The position numbers were made by a program, and so were the translations under genes. A stretch of DNA of 64,000 nt, taken from assembly GCF_036588685.1 (NCBI RefSeq), contig NC_086377.1, positions 71,368,283-71,432,282 of the forward strand, given 5' to 3'. The notes beneath the pieces were generated by a model. The model had not been told where the DNA came from. It saw only the letters and a program-made list of their open reading frames with translations, and searched no databases. The DNA comes from Mytilus trossulus. Lineage: Eukaryota; Mollusca; Bivalvia; Mytilida; Mytilidae. Positions 23,091-34,207 of this stretch are shown here, one piece after another (position 1 is the first letter of the stretch; each line of letters begins with the position of its first letter).

Positions 23091-24480
23091 ATGGAATGCA
23101 GCTGTGGAAAAATACCCCAATTATACCAAAAAAAAAAAGAATGAGTTGAAAGGTAATCTAATTATATAAGCTGATAGAAAAAGTATAGTAAAAAATATAA
23201 TAATAAAAAATAGTTGAACAAACAATCAGAGAGAAAAAAGTTTTAGCATAAACAACTTAAGTTAACTTTGCTAATAACTTTCCTAAACCGTACTGGATTT
23301 TTACCAAATTCAGAAAGAAGCTTGTTTTTTTTCATCATGCTTGAAGAACTTGACGACAATAAATTTGCAAACAAATTATTAGACTGGAACAAAATCAAAT
23401 GTTATCTATAACTTCTCATGTTTTAACAAAATATGAAGTCTATACCTTCCAGCATAACAAAATAAAAGTTGAAAAACAGATTACTTATGAATTTTCTAAG
23501 TCCTTGCAAGGTGTAGAAGTCTGCCAAATATAAACGTCAGACCGGAACAAATTAGAACTTAAATATTTGAAATTAATTTGGTTGTACTACATAACACATT
23601 TCTTAAAGCATGAAAAAAGAATGTGGAAAGATGATTTGCCAGATGGAGAGATTGTCAGACGGATAGACAGAGTGCAAACCTGAAAATTCCTTCAACTTCC
23701 TTGTTGGGGCACTAAATAAGAGGTTTTGCAAGACAATTTGTTCAGGTGTATATTTGGTTGTCCCATGCACTACTGCAATATTAAAGGAAATATCTAATTA
23801 TTTCATTTTTTTTTCAATGACAATTTTGCAGATAAATTGTGCTTATAAGAACTTGTGCTTAAAAAAAATTGTTTTATATTATATGTTATTAAAATAAATA
23901 AAGGCAACGGTAGTATACCGCTGTTCAAAACTCATAAATCCATGGACTGAAAACCATTAAATTTAAAAGGTGAACACCGAAACGATAGACATACAGAAAC
24001 GGACCAAGCATCAGACACAATCCCACGAGAATAACAAATATATCATCAAGACCAAATACATGAATTTGGGATATACAAGTACCATGCCACGTCTTATCTT
24101 TAAATCTAAAAAATAAGAGAAAACAAAAAATAAGAAGCATGATATATAAAATTTATAAAGCAAAAATGCATAAATCAAAACAATAAATAAAATTTTCATG
24201 AATAGTTGTAACTGCTAAAATATAGCTATTCCTAAAATAATACAACAGTTTGCGTTAATGTATCTTATATATTCACGCGTTATCATGACTTTTGAACTGT
24301 ATAACCAAAACTGTCCTCACGACAAATTCATTAATACCGCCCTTAATTTCCAATTAACTACTACTACACAAATTATTTCCCTTTTAAAGACATCAAAACG
24401 ACAAGGAAAAATAAATTAAACTAGGCAATAACCCCCAAATGGGATAACAACACATGCCCATTAAAAGTTGACCCACGTTC
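23091..24480. repeat. 1390-bp tandem duplication, unit 2
   Basis: Second unit, offset exactly 1390. The visible differences cluster at the far end (for example GCCTTTAATTT against GCCCTTAATTT, TTAAATACTACT against TTAACTACTACT, CAAACTATTT against CAAATTATTT). Identity is above 99 percent by eye, implying a recent event or an assembly duplication. Confidence 0.95.
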
Positions 24481-24789
24481 ACCAAATCAACTCCTACACT
24501 ACATACATCATTCCAACAGTCTTTTAACTGAATATTGTAATTGTTATCAAATAATCCACATTTAACGCTGTTCAATCAAGTTGTTATGAGCCAGTCAAGG
24601 TCGTTAAACACTTTTTGTTGTTTGTCAATACCTGATGAAATGAATAATAAATCACTTAACCACTTTCTTTGTATTCAAAACTCTTTAAGGATTTTTTCTA
24701 TCTTATGTTTTTATCTACACTTTCGATGATGAGAGTATACCTTAGTTACCGTTTACCTTGTGGTACCATTATAAGCTTAGCGCGTATTG

Positions 24790-25470
24790 GATTCCAGATC
24801 CAACATGTACTAAACGCATCAGGCCACGTTCACCGGCAATAAAGGAAACAGAAGAGGAATGTTTGTAGCAGAGGATAATTATACTGAGACAGAAGAAGAG
24901 GTAGGTAAATTCAAAGGCCACACAGCGCTTCACTGTGATGTTGCAAGCTTCATAAAATACTGCCATTGAACTTCATACAGCAGGAGAAGCTAAGAGCAAA
25001 GCAAGTACACCAGATTGTGTATCAACAATGGAAGATAGCAATCTAAATACTATAGAAGAATTCATTCACATACATTTACAAAATGCCGAGCAATCAATAG
25101 AACTCTCGCAATACCTTTTCAAACATTTACAACTGGTTACATGCGGATTTTTAGATCCAATAAATCAATCTCAGCTAGTTAGATAAAATTTGTTTTACCC
25201 TGGAGAATTAGTACCATGTAATGTTATTACTAAAAGCACGATGTACAACGCAGACCAAGTTCAGGCTGAAATGAAGATTATTTGTGAATTGGGACTAGTT
25301 GAAACCAAATATGAAAAACCACAGGGCTGAGGTCGTTTAGTGTTTTAACAAAATTCCCAAGACATTGGCGTAAATTTTGATTATTATGAAGATGCTATAT
25401 ACAACAATGAAAATATACTACCATTGAAAAAGCTGAAAACAACAAATAACAACGCAAGAATTTTATTTTA
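24790..25470 (+). pseudogene. Decayed coding segments, unknown family
   Basis: 24802-24900 reads PTCTKRIRPRSPAIKETEEE then AEDNYTETEEE up to a GTAGGT donor. 25030-25185 reads MEDSNLNTIEEFIHIHLQNA through LVTCGFLDPINQSQLVR. 25200-25330 reads GELVPCNVITKSTMYNADQV then ICELGLVETKYEKPQG. The continuation (NFDYYEDAIYNNENILPLKK) runs to about 25460. Stops separate the blocks. Same strand as the 20-21.8 kb exons, so possibly the 3' part of the same gene; family not recognised. Confidence 0.4.
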
Positions 25471-25594
25471 GGCTAATTGTTATTTTGAATTATTATAATT
25501 TTGTTAAGACACTACAAAGAATTTACTCACTTTTTTTGGTACATTCCTACCCTCGTATACAGGTTTATCAGTACTGTTCGACAAGACATCATAC

Positions 25595-25960
25595 ATAAAA
25601 GCAACAGTAGTATACCCCTGTTCAAAATTCATAAATCCATGGACAAAAATAAAATCGGGGTAACAAAATAAAACCGAGGGAAACGCATTAAATATAAGAG
25701 AACAACGACATAACACTAAAATGTAACACACACAGAAACGAACAATAATATAACAATGGCCATGTTCCTGACTTGATACAGGACATTTTTAAAGGGGAAA
25801 AAAATGGTGGGTTGAACCTGGTTTTGAAGCATGCCCAACCTTGCACTTTAATGGCAATGTTAAATATAACATTGAAATGACAACATAATATTACAGGACT
25901 ACAATACGAATAAATAGGAGAACATATTAGACAAAGAAACACATGATTAATAGATAACAA
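25595..25960. repeat. Dispersed 'GCAACAGTAGTATACC' repeat
   Basis: Carries AGCAACAGTAGTATACCCC, TTCATAAATCCATGGAC, ACCGAGGGAAACGCATTAAA and AACACTAAAATGTAACACAC in the order typical of a dispersed bivalve repeat. Related pieces are at 22520-22700 (and its duplicate) and near 27165-27210 (TTGGGATAGACAAGTACCGT). Non-coding. Confidence 0.65.
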
Positions 25961-26127
25961 AAATCATCAGTCTCGTCCACACAACTCACCAGTGACGCTC
26001 AGATATAAACGATCGAAAGTGAAAAAAATACAAGGTTGTACAGCACTGAAGATCACAAGTTGAAAAAGGTTGTGCCAAATACGGCGTAGATTTTATGCTT
26101 GGGATAAGAACATCCTAATTATTTAGA

Positions 26128-26568
26128 TTGATTGATTGTTGGTTGCTTAACGTCCAGTGGCAAATATTTCATGCATATTCAGGACGAGAACAAGTACACA
26201 ATAAATACAATAGGTAGGTTGATACAATAGAGGCCATCTGGGATGATGGTCGGAGAAATTTGGACTGCCACCGGAAAAGGAGGGTATATTGGAAAGGGAC
26301 AGAAATTTTGCCTTGCAACAGGCCACCTACGGACCCCTCAAAGAGCTGTTGCAAAAAGTAAAAACACAAAAATACAAGGGTTCGTAACGTGCAAAGAGCG
26401 TGGCACTCTCTTTAAACGAGGCATCGGATTTAACGTCCCCCTTCTGACCGGACGTGACTGCGAACTTGATACATCCCGCACAGCCAAACGGACGCCCCAC
26501 TTCGGCAAGCGTTTTACTGCCGGTCGGGAGAAGACCAAGTGACCATACCCCAGTCACCCTTGGGGATT
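26128..26568 (-). mobile_element. SINE with (CAAT)n tail, copy 1
   Basis: Flanked by a 12-bp target duplication TAATTATTTAGA (26116-26127 and 26569-26580), so both ends are fixed. The repeat end GATTGATTG lies on the low-coordinate side, so transcription runs on the minus strand: a CCCCAAGGGTGACTGGGG head, a GC-richer body, an AT-rich 3' part and a (CAAT)n tail. It carries a private ~25-bp A-rich insertion near 26350. Variable 12-13 bp duplications plus a simple-repeat tail identify it as a retroposed SINE. No tRNA boxes were recognised in the head. Confidence 0.85.
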
Positions 26569-26599
26569 TAATTATTTAGAACAATTTATTGTAAACAGT

Positions 26600-27390
26600 A
26601 AATTTTATCAAATGAATTTGAAAGAGATATACATAATGAAACTGAAGTATTAACTAATTACTGAAAACTAAACCCGAATACATAATGCTAAGACCAACAC
26701 ATATTAGACACACCCGAATCAGTTCAGGCCTAAACGCAGTAAATCATAAATTTTAAAATGACGTCACATACCATGGCGAAAAGGCACAAACATTACGCCA
26801 CATTTGAATTTATGGAATTTAGAAACAGCATGACGTCACATATGAAAAACAATAATTAAAAGTAAGATAGAATTATGATTGATTTAAGATAATATTAGAA
26901 CTAAATACTGATGATATTACATTTAAACAATGCATATTGCAATACATATTAAAAGCAATCAACTATAATATATATATATATATCCAGTTTGGTATGAATC
27001 CACTTCAAACGTAAATTATCATACAAAATTAAATATAATTAATAAAGGCGGTGATTACTTTTCTTTCCGTAACTCCTGAATATAATAATAAAAGACGTCA
27101 ACACATTTGACAAAATCCGATAAGAATTACAAATATAACATTAAACATTTAAAGTAAATACATAAATTTGGGATAGACAAGTACCGTAACACGTCTTATA
27201 GTAATGCGAATTCACATTCAGCAGAACAGCCATGTTTGGTAATTAAAAGATTAGACGACATAATGACAAACCACAATCTACCATGTGGTAAAAATGTCCT
27301 TAGCTAGATTGGTTAAAGACACATCGTATGGATCCATCAATTCGTGATGGTGTCCATAAAATTTACGGAGTTTCAATTTTAATCTGTCCT
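26600..27390. other. Non-coding stretch with repeat scraps
   Basis: No gene. Contains a (TA)n tract near 26970 and the GGGATAGACAAGTACCGTAACACG block of the dispersed repeat at about 27165-27210. Confidence 0.4.
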
Positions 27391-27476
27391 CCTCATAACT
27401 TTGTTGGAGCAGAAAAGAAGATATGCAAAAATGATTGTTATAAAAAACGATTTTCTAGAAGACTGCCAGATCATTA

Positions 27477-27726
27477 TTGTGTACGATTAAAAGAATAAGA
27501 TGTGGTGTAATTGATTCAACTCGCCAATCAAAACCAAATGTCGTTAATGTAATCAACGTTAAAGTAACTGCTTTTCCTAAAGCAACGTCTTTGCGATATA
27601 AAGACGACACAGTTACAGTGTTTCAACATGTCTTATGTAGAGACAGCACATTCATCAAACCAGATGGAGGATGGTTTAAAGAAAACAGACAGTACATTGT
27701 TGTACAAGACACAATTGCTGAGTCAG
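27477..27726 (+). pseudogene. Unknown broken gene, exon A
   Basis: Open exon ending CTGAGTCAG|GTATGC. It encodes KVTAFPKATSLRYKDDTVTV, FQHVLCRDSTFIKPDGGWFK and ENRQYIVVQDTIAES. The donor leaves phase 1, which joins exactly with exon B at 28015. An upstream piece (27395-27475, FVGAEKKICKNDC...) is in a different frame. I do not recognise the family. Confidence 0.5.
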
Positions 27727-28014
27727 GTATGCAAAACGTAAACCTACCTCTCGTATCTGAGGGGTTCAGTTGAGCATTTATACAATTATAATAGACGAAT
27801 ATTATCTAAATATTTTGTAAAATATGCTGCATGCATGTTTATTTATGTTAAATTAAACTTTTTGTTATTACTCTTTAATACCTTTTCATGTTTGCTTCCC
27901 TATTTTTTGAATGTATGGTCATCGTATTTTTGCTTATGCATATATGTACAATTAACATCAATTTTAGTTAGTGAATATATTAACTGACGTTATCGTTTTA
28001 TTTTGTTGTTGTAG

Positions 28015-28121
28015 CTAATGCAAAGTTTGAAACCTTTGAACAATACAGAAAACAACTTGCTTCATCCTCTACTGGTTTCTCAAACTCTAAACGTCGAACA
28101 GTAGAGACATCGTCTGTAAAT
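28015..28121 (+). pseudogene. Unknown broken gene, exon B
   Basis: 107-bp exon between TTGTTGTTGTAG and GTAAGT. Encodes ANAKFETFEQYRKQLASSST then GFSNSKRRTVETSSVN. Enters in phase 1 and leaves in phase 0, matching exons A and C. The basic KRR run could be a nuclear signal. Confidence 0.5.
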
Positions 28122-28379
28122 GTAAGTCTACGTATAAGTCGCACTTCGAGGATGTTAGCCCGAGTAGGTGTATTTACATTTCGTAATTTACAAACAAAGA
28201 TTTTGTTTATGCACCAGGTGTATGGGTTGGTTCTCATTCTCTTTAGTTTGCCTCAACCGTGACACTTACACACACTGCGTAAATCCACCAAACACAGAAA
28301 AATTCGAATTTTGGTGGTGTCATTTTTATCGTTCTAGAGTTAACCCCCCTTACAAATTGAAAACATACTGAACTTGTCT

Positions 28380-29170
28380 TTTACGTTCCTTAACTTAAGC
28401 TTGCCAAAACAAATGTATATGAAACTTGTACACAATACCGATTGCTACAAAACTCTGATCAAATACAAATGGTATTATTGCTTTTACCGTTCTTCGATCA
28501 GGTATATCCCTTTATAACTTCATATTATGCAAGCGGGGGCATCATCTGTGTCCCATGGACACATTCCCCATTTGTATGTAAAACGATAGATTTCATTAAT
28601 TAAGGAGGGGTTCTATCAGCAATTTTGCCTTATTTTATGGGAAAGCTTGAAGAATGTAGGGTATTCAATTACAGTAAACAACATTCTGCAAGTATTTTTA
28701 TCAATTCACACAAGAATGTCAAACCCTCAAAGATTTATAATATTTGTGTTGCAGTTTGTCCTTTATCAAATGAAGTATAGGTAGCTTTCATTATTGTTGG
28801 AAATATATGCAGTTTTAACCTAACAACGGGTTGTCCGATTCATCGGAAAATTTTAGGGCAGATAGATGTTGACCTGACCAACAATTTTACCCCATGTCAG
28901 ATTTGCTCTGAATGTTTTGGTTTCAAAGTATAAGCCAAAATATATATTTTACCCCTGTGTTCTATTTTTAGCCATGGCTGCCATCTTGGTTGGATGGCCA
29001 GGTCACCGGACACATTTTTTAAACTAGATACCCCAAGGATGATTGTGGCCATGTTTGGTTAAATTTGGCCCAGTAGTTTCAGAGGAGAAGATTTTTGTAA
29101 AAGTTTACGGACGACGGACGCCAAGTGATGAGAAAAGCTCACTTGACCTCTCAGGTCAGGTGAGCTAAAA
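28380..29170 (+). repeat. Dispersed repeats inside the intron
   Basis: 28500-28590 (GCGGGGGCATCATCTGTGTC, CCATGGACACATTCCCC) and 28810-29165 (GCCATGGCTGCCATCTTGGT, GGATGATTGTGGCCATGTTT, ending in GGACGACGGACGCCAAGTGA and TCAGGTGAGCTAAAAATGA) are two dispersed non-coding repeat families between exons B and C. Confidence 0.6.
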
Positions 29171-29254
29171 ATGAACTGTATAAAAGTATACTTTTGACGT
29201 TTGTATACTTTTTTAAAGAAAACATATCATTTAACTTGTTTGCGACATTTCAAG

Positions 29255-30018
29255 ATAACTGTTGGACATGGACACTTTGAAAAAAGAACTTTCTAAAAAT
29301 ATTGGGGAAGCAGTCCTGTACGAGGTACCGTATCAGTTGGTCCATTCACGAGTGATACAGACACTGTATTAGATATAAAAATTAAAGCTGTCGAGAAATT
29401 TTGTGACGTTAACAGAGCATTTAAAAAAAAATTCAAACACAGCAAGTTTGTGCTGCTATATAAAGATGGATCAGAGGTTGATTGATTGATTGATTGATTG
29501 TTGGTTGCTTAACGTCCAGTGGCAAATATTTCATGCATATTCAGGACGAGAACAAGTTAACAATAGATACAATAGGTAGGTCTGGTCCTAATAGAGGCCA
29601 TTCGGGATGATGGTCGGGGAAATTTGGACTGCCACTGGAAAAAGAGGGTATATTGGATAGGGACCGAAATTTTGCCTTGCAACAGGTCACCTACGGACCC
29701 CTCAATGAGTTATCGCAAGGGTTCTTAACGTGCAAAGAGCGTGGCACTCTCCTTACACGAGGCATCGGATTTAACGTCCCCCTTCTGACCGGACGTGACT
29801 GCGAACTTGATACATCCCGCACAGCCAAACGGACGCCCCACTTCGGCAAGCGTTTTACTGCCGGTCGGGAGAAGACCAAGTGACCATATTTCTATTCCCC
29901 AGTCACCCTTGGGGGAGATCAGAGGTTGAAAGATATCTTCCAAACGGTGAAAAGTTCTCCCTAAAAACTTACAGACTTTCTCAATCCTCAGATGAGGTTT
30001 TATCTCTGTGAAAGAGGT
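29255..30018 (+). pseudogene. Unknown broken gene, exon C, interrupted by SINE
   Basis: After a TTTCAAG acceptor: ITVGHGHFEKRTF, then a TAA stop, then KYWGSSPVRGTVSVGPFTSD, KAVEKFCDVNRAFKKKFKHS and KFVLLYKDGSEV. A SINE (29482-29916) is inserted within the GATCAGAGGTTGA sequence. After it, the frame resumes EVERYLPNGEKFSLKTYRLS and reaches a TGA shortly before a GTAATC donor. Two in-frame stops plus the SINE make this a dead copy. The coiled-coil exon at 32.5 kb on the same strand may be a later exon. Confidence 0.55.
29482..29916 (-). mobile_element. SINE with (CAAT)n tail, copy 2, in an exon
   Basis: Bounded by a 13-bp target duplication GATCAGAGGTTGA (29469-29481 and 29917-29929). Same structure as copy 1 without its insertion; the tail has five GATT units. 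The duplicated sequence is the host reading frame (GSEVE), showing insertion into an existing exon. Confidence 0.9.
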
Positions 30019-30489
30019 AATCATTTGTAAATTATTTTTTTATATTTTTTACTACAATCTAGTCTTGCCTTCAAATTTACCGACCTACAAATTCAATTTG
30101 ATTATTCATGTTATTGCAATATTTAATACTACTTGGAAACAACAGGGACTCGGTTATCAGATTAAAAATGTGTTTATCAATGTTTTTTAAATAATTTTTC
30201 GTTTTTCCAGTGTTTAACGTTGGCATCAATATGTCTTTGATTTCTAGCAAGGTAGGGTTTAATATCCATATCCGAATACTAAAGAGTTTTCAGTCTGATG
30301 GACAGTTTCAAAGACATACCTAACTTCTGCACATAATATTATTAAAAGGTTTGCCTAAATTAGGTTTAATTTCATGCAATTTATTATCATCTTTTTTACT
30401 CTATTTATTTTTCATTTCAATATATTAAAAACATATTCTCTAGTATTAGATTTAAAATCAGTATATGGTATATCACAGTTAGATAGAGG

Positions 30490-30790
30490 GTCACCCAGAG
30501 CATTATTTGCCTCATAAACATCAGTGTGTTATTACTAGATGTCGTATTGGTCATACTAGAGTAACACACGAGTATCTTCTAAAAAATGAAGATGAACCAC
30601 AATGTGTACCTTGCAACTGCAAGTATACTATTAAACATGTTTTAACTAATTGTATTGACTTTGCTGATATTCGTAAGAAGCATTTCAATGTCAATAGTAT
30701 GTATGATTTATTCAATAATGTTCCATTTACAAATATTGTTGCCTTTTTAAAAGAAATTGGAATTTATTATAGAATATAAGAATGTTATGG
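30490..30790 (+). mobile_element. LINE C-terminal end (I/Nimb-like), 5' part
   Basis: Encodes TRCRIGHTRVTHEYLL, CVPCNCKYTIKHVLTNCIDF and FLKEIGIYYRI, the C-terminal zinc-knuckle-like tail that follows the RNase H of I/Nimb-type non-LTR retrotransposons. The 3' UTR starts AAGAATGTTA and is then interrupted by another LINE, resuming at 31777. The 5' side is truncated. Confidence 0.75.
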
Positions 30791-31776
30791 ATCTCTGCTT
30801 GTCCTCGAGGCTATGTATAGTAAACCGAAGGTTATTAGGAGACTCATTAGGTTATTATACTTGTATGTCTAAAAATGGTTTTAGCACTGTTGATTATGCT
30901 TTAGTGAGTTAGTCTCCTGTCCTCAGTTCAATATTTTAAGACAAATGACTTTATATATCTTTCAGATCATGCCAAAATTGATTTATTTTTAAAATGTTCA
31001 ATTAATGAGAACACTGAGTTTAAATCAGATAATAAGAAATTGATGAGTATTAATACTTATAAATGGACAGAACAATCAAAGAACTTGGTGAATAATGCTC
31101 TCTCCGCTGATTTGAACTTAATTTAGATATAGCACAAATTCAACAAAATACTAGTTCAGACAAAAAAATAAATAATTCATTTAAAGTTTATATAAAAACA
31201 AGCTCTAAAAACGTCTTTGAAAATTTGATACATAATAAGATGCAAACATAGATGAAAAAAGTAAACTTTATTTATATAAGAATCTTAAACAAAATTTATG
31301 TTTTGAAGACTATTTAAGAACATCAAACTTTACTTATAGACAATTAATAACAAAACTAAGAATAAGTGACCATAATTTATATAGAAAAAGGCAGGCATAC
31401 AAATATTCCTAGAGAGCACAGATTATGCCTTAAATGTAAAACATTAGAAAACGAAAAACATGTTATATTAGATTGTAAATTAAATATGGAACTAAGAAAT
31501 ACCTTTTTAACAACTTGGATTTTAATTTTTCTGTTTATCTGAGGAAGAAAAGTTGATTTCTATACTCAATCCTTCAACACCATCACAAGTAAATAAATTG
31601 GGGTCCTACATCAAAAGGTCATTAGAACTGAGGACAGGGGACACTGGAATAGTTACTGTAAATGGATGATTGTGTATATATATATATATATGTGAAATAT
31701 AGTTATATTGTTTATGTTTTAATATGTCACACACTTAATGTTTAAAGTTTATATGGCAATAAATATTGGAATTGAA
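30791..31776 (+). mobile_element. Second LINE nested in the first, RT missing
   Basis: 5' portion: LCLSSRLCIVNRRLLGDSLG, YYTCMSKNGFSTVDYALVS, stop, then YLSDHAKIDLFLKC, the C-terminal third of an APE-type endonuclease (STVDY and SDH motifs). It passes directly to a C-terminal region with LRISDHNL, a frameshift, IPREHRLCLKCK and NEKHVILDCKL, without any reverse transcriptase between. It ends in a (TA)n and GGCAATAAATATTGGAATTG tail. Either an internally deleted copy or a non-autonomous derivative. Confidence 0.65.
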
Positions 31777-31995
31777 TTATATTTAAATCGATTTTAATTT
31801 TTATCACGTTATTTTACTGTTGATTTTTATTTGTATATAATAAATTTGCTTTAGTAAAGAATTTAAGTATATCGAAGGACCTTTTGTATTATTTTAAAAG
31901 TATGCTTTAATTTATAAAAAATATTCGAATTAGCTCTCGCCGCGATATAGCCTTTTGTGCTAATGCGGCGTAAAGCAACCAACAATCAATCAATC
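31777..31995 (+). mobile_element. LINE 3' UTR, resumed, with (CAAT)n tail
   Basis: Continues the UTR interrupted at 30790 (TTATATTTAAATCG...TTTTTATCACG) and ends GCGGCGTAAAGCAACC then AACAATCAATCAATC. Intact minus-strand versions of the same UTR at 36325-36590 and 44783-44979 prove the continuity. Confidence 0.85.
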
Positions 31996-32180
31996 CTTCT
32001 AGAAGTCCCTTGAGTGTTTGAATTCCTTGTCGTTTATCAAGTTTATTGTCGATCCCGTTTCTGCCACAAAACGAGTAGTACTGTCGAGCCAAGTCATATT
32101 TAATAAATAATAAATAAAATATTTTACCTAAATTGTCCTGAACAAATGACCGATTAAAGTTAACATCATATACAATTCTA
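31996..32180 (-). pseudogene. Coding-like segment, related to the 62-kb array
   Basis: The minus strand reads IVYDVNFNRSFVQDNLGKIF and then KLDKRQGIQTLKGLLEG. The YDVNFNRSFVQDN segment resembles YDVTLNRSFDQDNF in the tandem array at 61.6-62.3 kb. Function unknown; no start or splice context is clear. Confidence 0.3.
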
Positions 32181-32489
32181 GGATGATGGTCGGGGAAAAT
32201 TTGGACTGCCACTGGAAAATGAGGTTATATTGGATAGGGGCAGAAATTTTGCCTTGCAACGGACCTACGGACCACTCAAAGAGTTGTTGCAAGGGTTCTT
32301 AACGTGCAAAGAGCGTGGCACTCCCTTTACACGAGGCATCGGATTTAACGTCCCCCTTCTGCCGTACGTGACTGCGAAGTTGATACACCCCGCACAGCCA
32401 AGCGGACGCCCCACTTCGGCAAGCGTTTTACTGCCGGTTGGGAGAAGACCAAGTGACCATATTTCTATACCCCAGTCACCCTTGGGGAT
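32181..32489 (-). mobile_element. SINE copy 3, tail truncated
   Basis: Same body as copies 1 and 2 (GATGATGGTCGGGG through CAGTCACCCTTGGGG), but lacking the (CAAT)n tail side. It abuts the coding-like segment on one side and a coiled-coil exon on the other. No target duplication is visible because of the truncation. Confidence 0.8.
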
Positions 32490-32727
32490 GAAAGGCAAAG
32501 GAAAGAAAATTTGGAACTCAAAGCAAAACTCATTGAATTAACCAAAGAAATACAGCAAACTCAGTTAACAAGCATTCAGTGTATTGAGAAAAAGAACAAA
32601 GAATTAGAAGAATTAGAACTGAAATTCAGAGATACGGAGGAGAAAATACAGACTTTAACACAAAAGATCGAGAAATTGTTGAAAGAGATGAAGGACAAAG
32701 AAATTAATCATCAGCAAAGTAAAGAGG
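32490..32727 (+). pseudogene. Coiled-coil exon, 5' side replaced by SINE
   Basis: Reads ERQRKENLELKAKLIELTKE, then IEKKNKELEELELKFRDTEE and EKIEKLLKEMKDKE-type heptads up to a GAG|GTAATG donor. Strongly helical, Lys/Glu/Leu-rich. The exon start was lost at the SINE junction. Same strand as exons A-C at 27.5-30 kb, so possibly part of that gene. Confidence 0.45.
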
Positions 32728-32875
32728 TAATGTTTATGACGATATTTTTTAGAAGATCTTTTGTATGTAATAGAGCAAGTAAGAAATAACCCATGAGTTT
32801 AAATTATGATCTATAGATAAAGAATTACTGTGATTATTATTATAAAGAGCTTATAACCTTGCATTATATGATAGT

Positions 32876-33365
32876 ATAGAATACTATTGCTGCTTCTTGG
32901 CATACCATGTTGTACCCATTTCCACACCACTTTAGTTTGCTGTGGACTATAGTTTTTGGAAAATTATCTGCATCATCACACAAGCTTCTCAACAACGGTT
33001 CCATCACCTGTTTAAATGATTCTTCTGCTGTATTTTTTCCTCTAGCTGATGGTAATCTCTTTATTATTATAATTTTCACATTAGGCCGATCAACACATGC
33101 AGATATGGTTGTAAATGTTTTCATTAGAAGTATGTCAGTTATTTTTCTTATCATAAGCTTTGTTGCTGTAGCTGTTAAGGCCACAAATTTTGACTCTGGG
33201 AAAACTGACCTTAGTTTACTAATTCTCATATAGGTCGAAATTCGTGTCCCCACTGTACTACACAATGTGCATCATCTATAAATATGCGAGTTATCTCTTT
33301 TTGCCAAGAGTCCGTACATAGAATATCACAAATTTCCTTCTTCAAAATATCTTCTGGGTGGCAAA
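32876..33365 (-). pseudogene. RecQ-like helicase fragment
   Basis: The minus strand encodes CHPEDILKKEICDILCTDSW, RIFIDDAHCVVQWGHEFRP (motif II, DDAH instead of DEAH), a frameshift, RISKLRSVFPESKFVALTAT (motif III, ALTATAT), CVDRPNVKIIIIKRLPS and NFPKTIVHSKLKWCGNGYNM. This order is helicase domain 1 passing into domain 2 of a RecQ-type enzyme. The frameshift after motif II and the lack of the remaining motifs make it a relic. Such RecQ-like genes appear to be repeated in this genome (see 9.4 kb). Confidence 0.7.
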
Positions 33366-33369
33366 GTAG

Positions 33370-34095
33370 GTATAACTACTTTTAAGATATCACTAGAACA
33401 TGGAATAAAACATTTTGATATTTTTTCTCGTGTGTATAAGATGATATCTATTTTTTTATAGAACTTAGAAGATTAAGTGCTGAAACTATACTATGGTGCA
33501 TAAAATTTGCTTACATAAAGACTTTTTAATTTAGATTAAACAATAAAACTAATCAGGCAAATCGTGGTAATGATATAGGACAATATTACATATGGTATAG
33601 CAGTCAACTGTTTTCATTGGATATGACGATCACGTGTTTCATAAGTTATTTTTATAAATGTATCTTTATGGTATGGTAGTTGTCTTCTTGTCACATTATC
33701 CATTACCATTCGTAATTTTGTTATATCTATTGTTTCATATATTCATTGTTGACGCTTATATGTTAATTGGTGGTCAATATAAGAAATATGTTACTAAAAT
33801 TAGAATCATGACGTCACACATAACAACCATTGAGGAAACACCACAGCAGTCATAAAGAAACTTTGCAAATTGTAAAAGATCTCTTCAAAGAATGTCAAAA
33901 AACTGTCGAAATCTGATTATTTATGGAAAATCTTAGTAGAACACAATGAGTAATGAATAACTAGAGAAGCTCCATTGTAAATTTTGGTTCATATCGACAG
34001 ATTTATTGTCCATATAGATAAAGAAAAAACTGTATGTAATTGAATACGTCCATATAGATACAGAAACAAATATACCATAATCATATCGACACGGT
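33370..34095. other. Non-coding stretch
   Basis: No supported gene or clear repeat. Confidence 0.35.
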
Positions 34096-34099
34096 TGAC

Positions 34100-34207
34100 T
34101 GATTTTCCTTCTTTGTGTCGTCTTTTTTTTCTTCTCTTTCCTCTGTTTCTATATGTGAGGTATCCTCTGCTAGTTTGCCCCGTCTTGCTGCTGTTCCATA
34201 ATCCTCT
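34100..34207 (-). other. Candidate small exon, acidic/basic
   Basis: On the minus strand, a TATTTATCAAATAG acceptor precedes EDYGTAARRGKLAEDTSHIE and TEEREEKKDDTKKENQSTV before a stop. Charged, low-complexity C-terminus-like sequence; no family recognised. It could be a terminal exon of a lost gene. Confidence 0.3.

Noticed and set aside
26243-26557. Several overlapping open frames on both strands, recurring at 29.7, 32.3 and 34.6 kb
   Set aside because: They fall inside the SINE body; the same frames recur because the SINE recurs. Target duplications show a non-coding retroposon.
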